From CAZQYC01 sp964597495 (lineage in GTDB: Bacteria; Pseudomonadota; Gammaproteobacteria; Steroidobacterales; Steroidobacteraceae), in contig CAZQYC010000013.1 in the NCBI GenBank assembly GCA_964597495.1, positions 1 through 59,172 on the forward strand: a stretch of 59,172 bases of DNA, given 5' to 3'. The notes under the pieces were generated by a model that had not been told where the DNA came from, did no database searches, and saw only the letters and a list, made by a program, of their open reading frames with translations. Made by a program: the position numbers and the translations under genes. Below are positions 9,068 to 17,345 of this stretch, one piece after another; the first letter of the stretch is position 1; each line of letters starts with the position of its first letter.

Positions 9068-10393
9068 ATGAGTGCTCTTGCAAACAACGCCACGTGGCTC
9101 GTCTATCTTCTGCCGATGGCGGTCATTTGGCTTTGGTATATGGCGCGTCGCGGCCGCAGCGAGGAACGCAGTGTGCATGTTCAAAAGGAAGCGATTGCCG
9201 CAGGACTCATCGAACCGGCGTCGTTACATCCGGTGATCGATCCGGTGCGCTGCATCGGCTGCGGCTCGTGCGTTCAGGCATGTCCTGAACACCCGGAGCA
9301 TCACGTGCTCGGGATGATTCGGGGAAAGGCGCATTTAGTATCGCCGGCGGATTGCATCGGGCATGGCGCGTGCCGCGTCGCGTGTCCAGTCGACGCCATT
9401 ACGTTGGTATTCGGCACGGAACGACGCGGAGTCGACATTCCCGTTCTTTCGCCCAAGTTCGAGTCGACGCTGCCGGGCATCTTTGTGGCAGGCGAACTCG
9501 GGGGAATGGGCCTCATTCGCAATGCATTGACGCAGGGTCGACAAGCTGTCGACGCTATTTTTCGTGAGCGACCGAAAGCCAGTAATCCCAATCAAGTCGA
9601 TCTCGTGATTGTCGGCGCCGGCCCCGCCGGCTTTTCCGCGGCCCTGACGGCCAAGTCGCATCGTATGAGCTGCATCACGCTCGAGCAAGAGTCCTTGGGC
9701 GGCGCCGTATTTCAGTATCCGCGCGGCAAACTGGTGATGACGGCGCCGGCCGAGGTGCCGCTCGTCGGCAAAGTGAAATTCACTCAGACCTCCAAGGAAG
9801 AGCTGCTTGCTTTTTGGAAAGACGTCGAACAAAAAACCGGCGTGCGCATCCAATATCGCGAACGCGTGGAGGCCATCGAGCGCGACGGGAATGGTTTTAT
9901 CGTGCGAACGAATAAGGGTGCGTATCGCACCGCCAGCGTATTGCTTGCCATCGGTCGCCGGGGCACGCCGCGTAAACTCGACGTTCCCGGCGAGGACTTG
10001 CCGAAGGTGGTCTATCGCCTCATCGATCCGGAGCAATACGCGGGACAAAAGGTCTTGGTAGTGGGTGGCGGCGACAGCGCGCTCGAAGCGGCGGCGAGCG
10101 TCGCCGAGGCCGGTGGAAAATTAGTCACGCTGTCCTATCGCGGCGACGCGTTTCAACGCGCTAAGCAACGCAACCGCGAGCGAGTGGAGGCGGCCGCCCG
10201 TTCCGGAAAACTGCAGGTCGTATTCAACTCCAGCGTGAAGCAAATCGCACCGGGCTACGTTACCCTCGACGAAAATGGAAACCTCGTCGAGTTGGAAAAC
10301 AATTCCGTCATTGTCAGCGCCGGCGGCGTGTTGCCGACGGATTTCTTGAGGAAGGTCGGTATCGAAGTCGAAACCAAGTATGGCGCCGCGTAA
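9068..10393 (+). CDS. Membrane-anchored iron-sulfur NAD(P)H flavoprotein
   Basis: The 441-residue protein begins with one membrane helix (about 9-25), then a ferredoxin-like domain with a canonical C62xxCxxCxxxCP motif and a second motif, C96xxHxxCxxxCP, in which the second Cys is replaced by His99. A thioredoxin-reductase-like FAD domain starts at about 178 (VIVGAGPAG), and the NAD(P) dinucleotide fold follows near 330 (VLVVGGGDSALEAA). There is no CxxC dithiol pair, so it is not a thioredoxin reductase. It should pass electrons between NAD(P)H, FAD and the clusters at the membrane. It overlaps the ankyrin gene by 14 bases and is divergent from the cytochrome operon, making it the likely cytoplasmic electron entry or exit point. 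Confidence 0.85.
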   Translation: MSALANNATWLVYLLPMAVIWLWYMARRGRSEERSVHVQKEAIAAGLIEPASLHPVIDPVRCIGCGSCVQACPEHPEHHVLGMIRGKAHLVSPADCIGHGACRVACPVDAITLVFGTERRGVDIPVLSPKFESTLPGIFVAGELGGMGLIRNALTQGRQAVDAIFRERPKASNPNQVDLVIVGAGPAGFSAALTAKSHRMSCITLEQESLGGAVFQYPRGKLVMTAPAEVPLVGKVKFTQTSKEELLAFWKDVEQKTGVRIQYRERVEAIERDGNGFIVRTNKGAYRTASVLLAIGRRGTPRKLDVPGEDLPKVVYRLIDPEQYAGQKVLVVGGGDSALEAAASVAEAGGKLVTLSYRGDAFQRAKQRNRERVEAAARSGKLQVVFNSSVKQIAPGYVTLDENGNLVELENNSVIVSAGGVLPTDFLRKVGIEVETKYGAA

Positions 10394-12326
10394 TCTATTG
10401 TTCGTTGCCACACTTGCATTCGCGATGATGGCCGGCGCGGACGAGCTTGAGTCGGCAAAGGAAGCGATTCGCATCAAGGAATATGCGACCGCCGCCGAGA
10501 TTTTAGAGAGCGTATCGACCAAGCGTTCGCCTGCCGCTCAGTATTTGCTCGGGACTTTGTATCTTGCCGGGCTCGGTGTGGTCGCCGACTCGGCTAAGGC
10601 ACGGCAACTTTTCGAAGCGGCCGCGGAACAAGGCGAACCGCGCGCTGCCTACGCGCTCGCGTCTCTTCTCGCAAACGAGGAACCGCATGATTTAGAAGCG
10701 GCGCGACGGTGGCTCGATCGTGCGGCAGAGCTTCAGTTCGCACCCGCCGTTGAATTACAAAAGCGCAACGCCTTGCCGCTCACCTTCCGGCCGCAGACGG
10801 AAGTAGCGGACGAATCGGTTCGCCATGAAGCGTTCCTGCAAGCGGTCGTCCGCAATGATGTGGACGCGATGCAGGCGCTATGGTCAACAAACGTTGCTGG
10901 AGCGGACGAGTTTGGGCGTACGCCGTTGCACCGGGCCGCCGAGTCTGGATCGAGAGAGTCGGTCGCATGGTTGCTAGGCAAAGGGATTTCGATCGATACC
11001 GCAGATCACTATGGCGTAACACCGCTTATGCTGGCCGCCTCCGCCAAACAGAGCGCCGCTTTGCATGAATTGCTCAAAGTCAAAGCAAAGGTCACGGCGA
11101 CAGATCAAGCCGGCAATACAGCTCTCATCTATGCCGCGCGTTCGAATCGACTCGAATGCATCGCTGCGTTGCTGAATGCGGGCGCTGACCTGCATTTGAA
11201 GAACAGGAATGGCTGGTCCGCGATCGACTACGCTTTGCAGGCGGAAGCCAAAGAATCGGCCGAATTGTTGCACGCGCGCGGCGCAGTTTCGGTCCGCCAA
11301 GTGGCCGGACGCAATTTCGTACGCAGTGGCGAAATTTTGCGAGCAACGGACAAGACGCCGGATCTCTATTTCGGATGGAGCGACTTGGCGGTGGCTGTCA
11401 GTCGCGACGACCCCGTGCTTATTCAAGGTGCATTGAATCGCGGCGTAAGCGCCAACCAGGATACACCCATCGGATCGTTGCTCATGGTCGCCGCGACCAC
11501 GCATTCGGCTAAGAGCGTCAGCGCACTGTTGAACAAAGGAATCGATCCCAGGGTTGGCGACATGGACGGCGCCACGCCGCTCGTCCGGGCTGTTCGAAAC
11601 GGCGATCTAGCAACCGTGCGTGCATTGCTTGCAGCGGGTGTTCGTGTTGATGCGCACGCGAAGGACGAACCGACGCCGCTTGTTGCCGCGCTGCGCGCGA
11701 ATCGCGAGGTATTGATTCGAGAGTTACTTGCTGCGGGAGCCGATGCGAATTCCGTTAGCGAAAATGATTCCGCGCTGACAATAGCCGTGCAACATGGGCT
11801 GACGCAAGCAGTCGACGCGCTACTCGCCGCCGGCGCAAAGATCGATCAAGCTTCACAAGATCGCACGGCGCTGTGGATTGCCGCCGGTGTCGGCCATACT
11901 TCTATTGTCGCATCGCTCCTAAACGCGGGAGCGACCGTCGATCGAGCGGACCGCCTAGGCGTAACGCCACTGATGCAAGCCTGCTCTCAAGGCCGCATTG
12001 CCGTGGTCGAGCAATTGATTGCCGCCGGCGCCGATGTTCGCGCGAAGTCGAAACGAGGCGATACACCGCTCCTACTGGCCGCCGCAGGCGGGCATTTGCA
12101 AGTTGTGCAGAAGCTCAGTGCCGCGAAGGAGGAACTGGATACGCAAAACTCCGTGGGCGACACGGCGCTCATCGCAGCGAGCCGTGCAGGCGACGAGCAA
12201 ATCGTGGCTGCTTTGTTGCGAGCAGGGTCGAGCAAGAAACTTCGCAACCGAGAAAAAATGGCCGCCGAAGACCTGGCACGAGCGCGCGGATTCGAACGGG
12301 TCGCACTGCTGATAGAGAAGTACTAA
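10380..12326 (+). CDS. Secreted Sel1/ankyrin-repeat protein
   Basis: The protein has 648 residues. MAPRNLLFVATLAFAMMAGA is a likely signal peptide. Residues 25-135 contain Sel1/TPR-like repeats (AAQYLLGTLYLAGLGV; AAYALASLLA). From about 150 to the end run some twelve to fourteen ankyrin repeats with the GxTPLxxAAxxGxxxxVxxLLxAGA consensus, interrupted near 310-355 by a less regular linker. It is a protein-binding scaffold without a visible enzyme domain. Its first codons lie inside the flavoprotein gene, so the two are cotranscribed. A periplasmic scaffold for the multihaem proteins is plausible but is inference; the signal peptide prediction is by eye. Confidence 0.85.
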   Translation: MAPRNLLFVATLAFAMMAGADELESAKEAIRIKEYATAAEILESVSTKRSPAAQYLLGTLYLAGLGVVADSAKARQLFEAAAEQGEPRAAYALASLLANEEPHDLEAARRWLDRAAELQFAPAVELQKRNALPLTFRPQTEVADESVRHEAFLQAVVRNDVDAMQALWSTNVAGADEFGRTPLHRAAESGSRESVAWLLGKGISIDTADHYGVTPLMLAASAKQSAALHELLKVKAKVTATDQAGNTALIYAARSNRLECIAALLNAGADLHLKNRNGWSAIDYALQAEAKESAELLHARGAVSVRQVAGRNFVRSGEILRATDKTPDLYFGWSDLAVAVSRDDPVLIQGALNRGVSANQDTPIGSLLMVAATTHSAKSVSALLNKGIDPRVGDMDGATPLVRAVRNGDLATVRALLAAGVRVDAHAKDEPTPLVAALRANREVLIRELLAAGADANSVSENDSALTIAVQHGLTQAVDALLAAGAKIDQASQDRTALWIAAGVGHTSIVASLLNAGATVDRADRLGVTPLMQACSQGRIAVVEQLIAAGADVRAKSKRGDTPLLLAAAGGHLQVVQKLSAAKEELDTQNSVGDTALIAASRAGDEQIVAALLRAGSSKKLRNREKMAAEDLARARGFERVALLIEKY

Positions 12327-12687
12327 GCGCACACTTCGCAGCAAGAAGTGCCCGGCTGCGGAGTTCTACGCAGCGGATAGTACCCATTCGCGGCAAGACG
12401 CAAGTCCGAGCCTGCTAGATCGTGTGAATTTGACAACACGAAGGCTCAATCGCCGAAATTTCTACGGAATTACTTGCCGAAGCTGGAGTGGGTTATCGAT
12501 TGGTTTTGGATAGAGACTTATTGACAAGGTGCATTGACCTACTCGCTCTCTACAGGGTGCGCCCTTTTGTTGGGCGCAGACGCGAAGCTTGATCTTTAAT
12601 AGAAGCGGTGAACCCCAGGGTACGCCGATCGCCGTATCGTGCCGCCACAATTCCTTTCCTTATCGTATCCCCCTGGATAGGATGCGC
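12327..12687. other. Gene-free stretch upstream of the broken metal regulator
   Basis: No ORF here has coding character. It contains a short hairpin (tgcgccc-ttttgtt-gggcgca, 12558-12578) that could end transcription of the ankyrin operon or serve as a regulatory structure, and at its right end a G/C-tract operator candidate described separately. Confidence 0.5.
12666..12679 (+). promoter_or_regulatory. Candidate CsoR/RcnR-family operator
   Basis: The sequence TATCCCCCTGGATA is an inverted repeat (TATCC-CCCT-GGATA) with a central C tract flanked by AT-rich ends. That is the general form of operators bound by CsoR/RcnR/FrmR regulators, and it lies directly before the regulator gene. It overlaps the probable ribosome-binding site. 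Recognition is by pattern only. Confidence 0.4.
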
Positions 12688-12957
12688 ATGATAAGCCACG
12701 TCTCGCATCCGGATATCATCAAGCGTCTCAAACGAGCTAAAGGTCATCTCGAAAGTATTGTCTCGATGCTGGAAAGCGACCGGGGCCGTTTGGATATTGC
12801 GCAATAGTTGCAGGCTGTCGAGAAAGCCATCGTGAACGCCAAAAGGACGTTAGTGCACGACTATATCGACCACTGCCTTGAACACGCGGTGAGCGGTCGC
12901 TCCCGAAGCTCGAAGGATACGATCCGCGAGTTTCGAGAGATCACCAAGTATCTATAG
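12688..12957 (+). pseudogene. CsoR/RcnR-family metal-sensing regulator interrupted by an amber codon
   Basis: From ATG 12688 the frame reads SHPDIIKRLKRAKGHLESIV...RLDIAQ, meets TAG at 12805-12807, and then continues in the same frame as LQAVEKAIVNAKRTLVHDYIDHC... to a TAG at 12955-12957. Joined, it is a complete regulator of about 89 residues of the all-helical CsoR/RcnR/FrmR type, so a single codon (CAG-type Gln expected, as in IAQQLQAVEKA) has become a stop. The position normally occupied by Cys before LDIAQ is Arg (GRGRLDIAQ), so one expected metal ligand is also lost, while the downstream His and Cys (DHC) remain. Most simply it is a recent pseudogene; an amber readthrough or sequencing error cannot be excluded. 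Confidence 0.8.
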
Positions 12958-12968
12958 AAGCGATTACC

Positions 12969-13151
12969 ATGATGGGCTTTGGCGAGATTACGCGCAAGGT
13001 GCCCTATGTCCCGGGTGCCTTGATCATGCTGGTAGGGATGTATCTATGCAACTCAAGAAAAACAAAACTCGCGGATGCCGCATTGGCGCAGGCACGATTC
13101 TCATGCTGGTTTTTGCCGACTACGTGCACGCCGGGGGAAGCTTGCTTGTAG
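12969..13151 (+). pseudogene. Short hydrophobic ORF, possible relic of a metal exporter
   Basis: The frame from 12969 codes 60 residues, with one hydrophobic segment (VPGALIMLVGMYLC) followed by charged and low-complexity sequence. The hydrophobic part resembles the last helix of small exporter proteins often found downstream of CsoR/RcnR-type regulators, but the match is too short to name a family. It overlaps the next gene by about 100 bases in another frame. It is a relic or a chance ORF. Confidence 0.25.
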
Positions 13152-13738
13152 ACGATGCCGGTATCATGTCAGTTAAACATTGTCAGCTTGACTCTTGGGC
13201 GCGCGTCTTTTCGACAGGTCAGGAACTTACGGCGGCTCCTGCTTGCAACATAGCTGGCACCGAACTTGGAATCTCGGTAAGTGAGTTCTTCAACCCGCGG
13301 ATCGGTCCACTTATTAACGTTGGAGCTAAACATGCGTTGGGGAACTTCGATCAGAAGCGATATGGCGTCGGCGCGAGTATCAGCGCCACTTGGAGCGCAG
13401 AGACGCATCGTGTAGAGCTTTGGAATGTCAACATTCCGACCAGCGTAGCACTCGATTCAAACCGCAATTGGATCCTGCATGCGAACATTGGCTGGCTCGA
13501 CACACGAGATAGCAGTTATGGGCTCACCGGGGGACTGGGTGTTGAGCGGGCGGTAACCGAAAGAGCGGTATTGCTTGCCGAGCTTTACGTTCAGCATGAC
13601 GACGTGCGCATTGGCCAATTTGGGTTACGCAGCACAGTGAACGACTACGCCAATATCGATGTCTTCATGGGTCACATGAGCAACGTGCCGAATGGACCTT
13701 GGTTCGGCACAATCGGTCTGAATCTTCTGTTTCCCTAA
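13046..13738 (+). CDS. Outer-membrane-type protein of unknown function
   Basis: The 230-residue protein has an N-terminal signal segment (residues 1-29, ending VHAGG). The mature start GGSLLVDDAGIM and the rest (alternating residues, many Gly/Asn, C-terminal LNLLFP) suggest a beta-barrel. It lies between the broken metal regulator and an ABC importer gene only 3 to 12 bases downstream, so it may provide outer-membrane entry for the importer's substrate. I do not recognise an exact family. The start at 13046 is chosen because it yields the complete signal peptide. Confidence 0.65.
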   Translation: MQLKKNKTRGCRIGAGTILMLVFADYVHAGGSLLVDDAGIMSVKHCQLDSWARVFSTGQELTAAPACNIAGTELGISVSEFFNPRIGPLINVGAKHALGNFDQKRYGVGASISATWSAETHRVELWNVNIPTSVALDSNRNWILHANIGWLDTRDSSYGLTGGLGVERAVTERAVLLAELYVQHDDVRIGQFGLRSTVNDYANIDVFMGHMSNVPNGPWFGTIGLNLLFP

Positions 13739-13750
13739 GAAGTGTCTGAG

Positions 13751-15466
13751 ATGAAGCACTCCCATTCCTTTGCTTTCGTGCGCGACGTAGCCACACGCTG
13801 GGACGCAGTAGCAATCGTTTTGGTGATCGGTGCAATCGTGTTTCTAGGCGAAGCCGGCCGTGGACTATTCGAACCGCTCGCACAACTCGACGCCACACCG
13901 CTATCCGTTGATCCGATTCATTTACCTGAGTATGCAGCCCGGACCACGTTGCGAATGTTTACGGCGCTTGTGCTCTCCCTGCTTTTCACGCTGACCTATG
14001 CAACTTGGGCCGCGAAGAGCGAACGGGCAGGTAAGCTGCTCGTGCCTATTCTCGACATTCTGCAGTCGGTTCCCATTCTCGGATTTATTTCTATCACCGT
14101 GGTCTTCTTCCTATCGCTTGTTCCGGGTCGAGTGCTGGGCGCAGAGTTCGCTGCCATTTTTGCCATCTTCACGAGCCAAGCCTGGAACATGGCGTTTAGC
14201 TTTTATCAATCTCTGCGCACGGTGCCGGACGAGCTGCGCGAAGCATCCGAATCGTTTCGACTGTCGTCTTGGATGCGCTTCTGGCAACTGGAAGTTCCCT
14301 TCGCAATGCCCGCGCTTGTCTGGAACATGATGATGTCGATGTCCGGCGGGTGGTTTTTTGTGGTTGCATCGGAAGCGATAAGCGTCGGACACACGACTGT
14401 GGCGCTTCCGGGCATAGGTTCCTATATTGCGCTCGCAATCGAACGGAAAAACCTTACCGCTATCGGTTGGGCGATTGCGACCATGCTGATCGTCATCTTA
14501 CTCTACGATCAACTGCTCTTCCGTCCCTTGGTCGCGTGGGCGGATAGGTTTCGCGTCGAGCAAGAACCCGGTGCGCGCATTCCACAGTCGTGGGCCCTTA
14601 CTATGATGCGGCGGTCGCGAATCATCGGCGCCATGACCACGTTGTTTCATGGAGCGGTTCGTGCGACCACGCGCGCCATGCCGCGGCGCGATGTGAGCAG
14701 TTCGAATTCGCGTAAGTCGAAGCGGGGCTTCGACTTGCTGTGGATTGCAGTGATCGGAATCTTTGTCGTAGGTGCACTCTGGCACATCGTGTATGTGCTC
14801 GTCTCTAATACATCGCTGAGCGAAGCGCTCAGTGTCGGACAGCTCGCGTTGGTGACCATGCTCCGCGTCTTTGTATTGATTGCGTTGGCCAGTGTTGTCT
14901 GGGTGCCGGTCGGAGTGTGGGTTGGATTACGGCCCCGTGTGGCGCAAATCGTCCAACCCATCGCACAATTCCTCGCCGCTTTTCCTGCGAATCTACTATT
15001 TCCCGTGGCGGTCTATGGCATCGTCGCGTGGCGCGTGAACCCAGACTGGTGGCTAAGCCCATTGATGATTCTCGGCACGCAATGGTACATCTTGTTCAAT
15101 GTCATCGCGGGCGCGTCGATGATGCCGTCGGAGCTGCGGTACGCTGCGCAAAACTTTCGCGTGGGCGGATGGTTGTGGTGGCGACGTGTCGCCTTGCCTG
15201 GTGTCTTTCCCTTCTACGTCACCGGCGCGATTACGGCATCGGGCGGCTCGTGGAATGCCGCCATCGTGGCGGAACTCGCGAACTGGGGAAAGACAGAAGT
15301 AAAAGCGCATGGATTGGGAGCGTATATCGCAGAAGCGACTGCGGCCGGCGATTTTCATCGCATTGTGCTCGGTATTGCCACGATGAGCGTGTTCGTGCTT
15401 GCTATTAACCGATTTTTCTGGCGCCCCTTGTATTACTACGCCGAACGTAAGTTCCGGCTGACTTGA
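13751..15466 (+). CDS. ABC transporter permease with two fused permease domains (NitT/TauT-like)
   Basis: The protein has about 571 residues and two copies of the binding-protein-dependent permease fold. Each has an EAA loop: EASESFRLSSWMRFWQLEVP near residue 165-185 and the matching NFRVGGWLWWRRVALP near 470-485, followed by conserved SGGxW sequences (SMSGGWFFV; ASGGSWNAA). Twelve or so membrane helices are predicted overall. It resembles nitrate/taurine/bicarbonate-type importers in which a single fused permease replaces a homodimer. The ATPase gene follows 12 bases downstream. No periplasmic binding protein is encoded nearby, so the substrate cannot be named. A GTG at 13742 is an alternative start. 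Confidence 0.88.
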   Translation: MKHSHSFAFVRDVATRWDAVAIVLVIGAIVFLGEAGRGLFEPLAQLDATPLSVDPIHLPEYAARTTLRMFTALVLSLLFTLTYATWAAKSERAGKLLVPILDILQSVPILGFISITVVFFLSLVPGRVLGAEFAAIFAIFTSQAWNMAFSFYQSLRTVPDELREASESFRLSSWMRFWQLEVPFAMPALVWNMMMSMSGGWFFVVASEAISVGHTTVALPGIGSYIALAIERKNLTAIGWAIATMLIVILLYDQLLFRPLVAWADRFRVEQEPGARIPQSWALTMMRRSRIIGAMTTLFHGAVRATTRAMPRRDVSSSNSRKSKRGFDLLWIAVIGIFVVGALWHIVYVLVSNTSLSEALSVGQLALVTMLRVFVLIALASVVWVPVGVWVGLRPRVAQIVQPIAQFLAAFPANLLFPVAVYGIVAWRVNPDWWLSPLMILGTQWYILFNVIAGASMMPSELRYAAQNFRVGGWLWWRRVALPGVFPFYVTGAITASGGSWNAAIVAELANWGKTEVKAHGLGAYIAEATAAGDFHRIVLGIATMSVFVLAINRFFWRPLYYYAERKFRLT

Positions 15467-15478
15467 GAGGACAGCGAG

Positions 15479-16783
15479 ATGAACTCACCGTCGTTATTGG
15501 TCTGCAACGATGTTCGTAAATCGTTTCCAAAACCGGATGGCGCCGATCTATTGGTTTTGGAAGGCGTGAACTTGGAACTCGCCGAAGGGCAAATCGTCGG
15601 TTTATTGGGACGTTCGGGATCGGGAAAGTCTACGTTATTGAGATTGATTGCCGGACTCTCCGAGCCGAGTGCCGGCACGCTTACCTACATGGGGAAATCT
15701 ATCGAGGGGCCGGCTGAAGGCATCGCGATGGTCTTTCAAAGCTTCGCGATCTTCCCATGGCTCACGGTGTTTCAAAATGTGGCGCTGGGACTGGAAGCAC
15801 AGCATCTGCCAACGGCGGAGATTCGCAAGCGCTCATTGGCGGCAATCGACATGATTGGACTGGATGGATATGAATCGGCGTATCCGCGGGAGTTGTCCGG
15901 TGGCATGCGTCAACGAGTTGGTTTTGCTCGCGCCCTGGTTGTTCATCCCAACGTTTTGCTGATGGACGAGCCGTTCTCTGCGCTCGATGTATTGACAGCC
16001 GAAACACTGCGCACGGACTTTTTGGATTTGTGGGGTGAAGGGCGAATGCCGATAAAGGGCGTCATTCTAGTAACGCATAACATAGAAGAGGCCGTGCTGA
16101 TGTGCGATCGCATTCTTGTATTCGGCAGCAATCCCGGACGCATCCTGAGTGAAATGGCGGTGACGCTGCCGCAACCGCGCAATCGACTCGATCCAAGCTT
16201 TCGCGAGCTAGTCGAATGCATCTACGTCGAGATGACAGCGCGTCCCCCCAACGCGGGGAGCGGACGAACAGGCGAACGATTCCCTGGCTTAGGGATCGGT
16301 AGTGCTTTGCGACACGTATCATCCAATTCGCTGTCGGGTCTTATGGAAGCGGTGGCGGCGGCTCCCTTCCACGGCGCAGCGGACTTGCCTAAGATCGCGT
16401 CCGATCTGCAAATGGCGATCGACGAGCTCTTTCCGGTGGCCGAGACATTGCAGATGATGCGATTTGCCGAAGTTGAGGGCGGTGATATCAAATTGACCGA
16501 AGCCGGTCTCGCATTTGCACATGCGGGACTCGATGAACGCAAGCGGATGTTTGCGCGCCAACTGCTCAGCTATGTGCCTCTGGCCGCTCATATCCGTCGC
16601 GTGCTCGATGAGCGTACTGCGCATAGCGCGCCTAAGAGCCGATTCAGCGACGAGATTGAGGACTTTATGAACGAAGCAGCAGCCGATGAAACGTTGCGCG
16701 CCGTCGTCAGTTGGGGCCGATACGCGGAAGCATTCGCCTACGACAACGAGAATGCAATATTCAGCCTTGAGAACCCGAGCTAG
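15479..16783 (+). CDS. ABC transporter ATP-binding protein with C-terminal regulatory extension
   Basis: The 434-residue protein carries Walker A (GRSGSGKST), Q-loop (VFQSFAIFPW), signature (LSGGMRQR), Walker B plus D-loop (VLLMDEPFSALD) and the switch His (THN) within the first 250 residues, as in nitrate/sulfonate-type importers. Residues 290-430 form an extra domain like the AAA-associated domain often fused to such ATPases, thought to be regulatory. It pairs with the fused permease upstream. A 21-base hairpin follows 37 bases after the stop. Confidence 0.88.
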   Translation: MNSPSLLVCNDVRKSFPKPDGADLLVLEGVNLELAEGQIVGLLGRSGSGKSTLLRLIAGLSEPSAGTLTYMGKSIEGPAEGIAMVFQSFAIFPWLTVFQNVALGLEAQHLPTAEIRKRSLAAIDMIGLDGYESAYPRELSGGMRQRVGFARALVVHPNVLLMDEPFSALDVLTAETLRTDFLDLWGEGRMPIKGVILVTHNIEEAVLMCDRILVFGSNPGRILSEMAVTLPQPRNRLDPSFRELVECIYVEMTARPPNAGSGRTGERFPGLGIGSALRHVSSNSLSGLMEAVAAAPFHGAADLPKIASDLQMAIDELFPVAETLQMMRFAEVEGGDIKLTEAGLAFAHAGLDERKRMFARQLLSYVPLAAHIRRVLDERTAHSAPKSRFSDEIEDFMNEAAADETLRAVVSWGRYAEAFAYDNENAIFSLENPS

Positions 16784-16820
16784 ATAAACCACAGAAACTG
16801 ATGCGTCGACGCTATAAGTC

Positions 16821-16841
16821 CGCTTATTAAATCAATAAGCG
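16821..16841 (+). terminator. Hairpin after the ABC transporter operon
   Basis: CGCTTATT-AAATC-AATAAGCG forms a perfect 8-bp stem with a 5-base loop, followed by TCGTTTGAATTT. The stem is AT-rich and the T tract is poor, so it is at best a weak intrinsic terminator; it may also be a protein-binding palindrome. Confidence 0.4.
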
Positions 16842-17345
16842 TCGTTTGAATTTCCCCAATTACAAATATCATGATGACTGATTTGATAATGCTGCACGCA
16901 GTACCGATCAGCGCTGTCAGGTGCCGCAGTCGAAGTAGCGCCTCGCGGTGATCGTGCAAGCTGAGGTGCAATATGCTCACCTACGCTGCATGGCACCTAT
17001 AGCGCGAGCGCCGACTTTTTAAGTTACGCCTTTAGCGGTCTAGAATGCCTATCATCGTGCTGTCCGTGCGCGCAATAAGAGGAGAGGATGCTTGCTCTAG
17101 AGAGTGGATCCGACGACTACGTGATCGAACCATTTGGCGCACGCGAATTGCTGGCGTGTGCGCGCGTAGCGCCGCGCCACAGTGTGCAACACCCCGATCA
17201 CATCGGTATGAATCCCTTCACCATGGGAATTCGACACCAACTACGTGCTCCCCGCAACGCTGTTCGGGAGTCGCGGGTGTCCTTTTCGGGCGCCGTTCAT
17301 GCATCATGATGCGAGCAGAGCGAACGTTTGTGGGAGCGATCGAAT
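16842..17345. other. Gene-poor stretch with a regulator relic
   Basis: Between the ABC operon and the first Usp gene no intact gene is seen. A minus-strand ORF (16980-16780) with a hydrophobic C-terminus is probably chance. The recognisable content is the receiver-domain relic at 17045-17190 and one copy of a 17-base sequence (17262-17278) that recurs before the eRF1-like gene at 40727. Confidence 0.5.
17045..17190 (+). pseudogene. Relic of an OmpR/KdpE-type response regulator receiver domain
   Basis: Frame 17045 reads MPIIVLSVRA, the beta-4 strand of a KdpE-like receiver; then a shift to the frame of 17088 gives LALESGSDDYVIEPFGAREL followed by LACARVAPRH, the alpha-4/beta-5 part. In intact proteins these are contiguous (PIIVLSVR...ALxxGADDYVTKPF). 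The conserved Lys of the TKPF motif is Glu here. The N-terminal half with the phospho-Asp and the DNA-binding domain are absent. It is a small, frameshifted remnant. Confidence 0.6.

Noticed and set aside
8900..9184. Minus-strand ORF across the flavoprotein start
   Set aside because: It runs through the clear start of the flavoprotein and has no protein-like composition.
16780..16980. Minus-strand 66-residue ORF with a hydrophobic C-terminus
   Set aside because: No family recognised, no ribosome-binding site and it overlaps the end of the ABC ATPase gene; probably chance.
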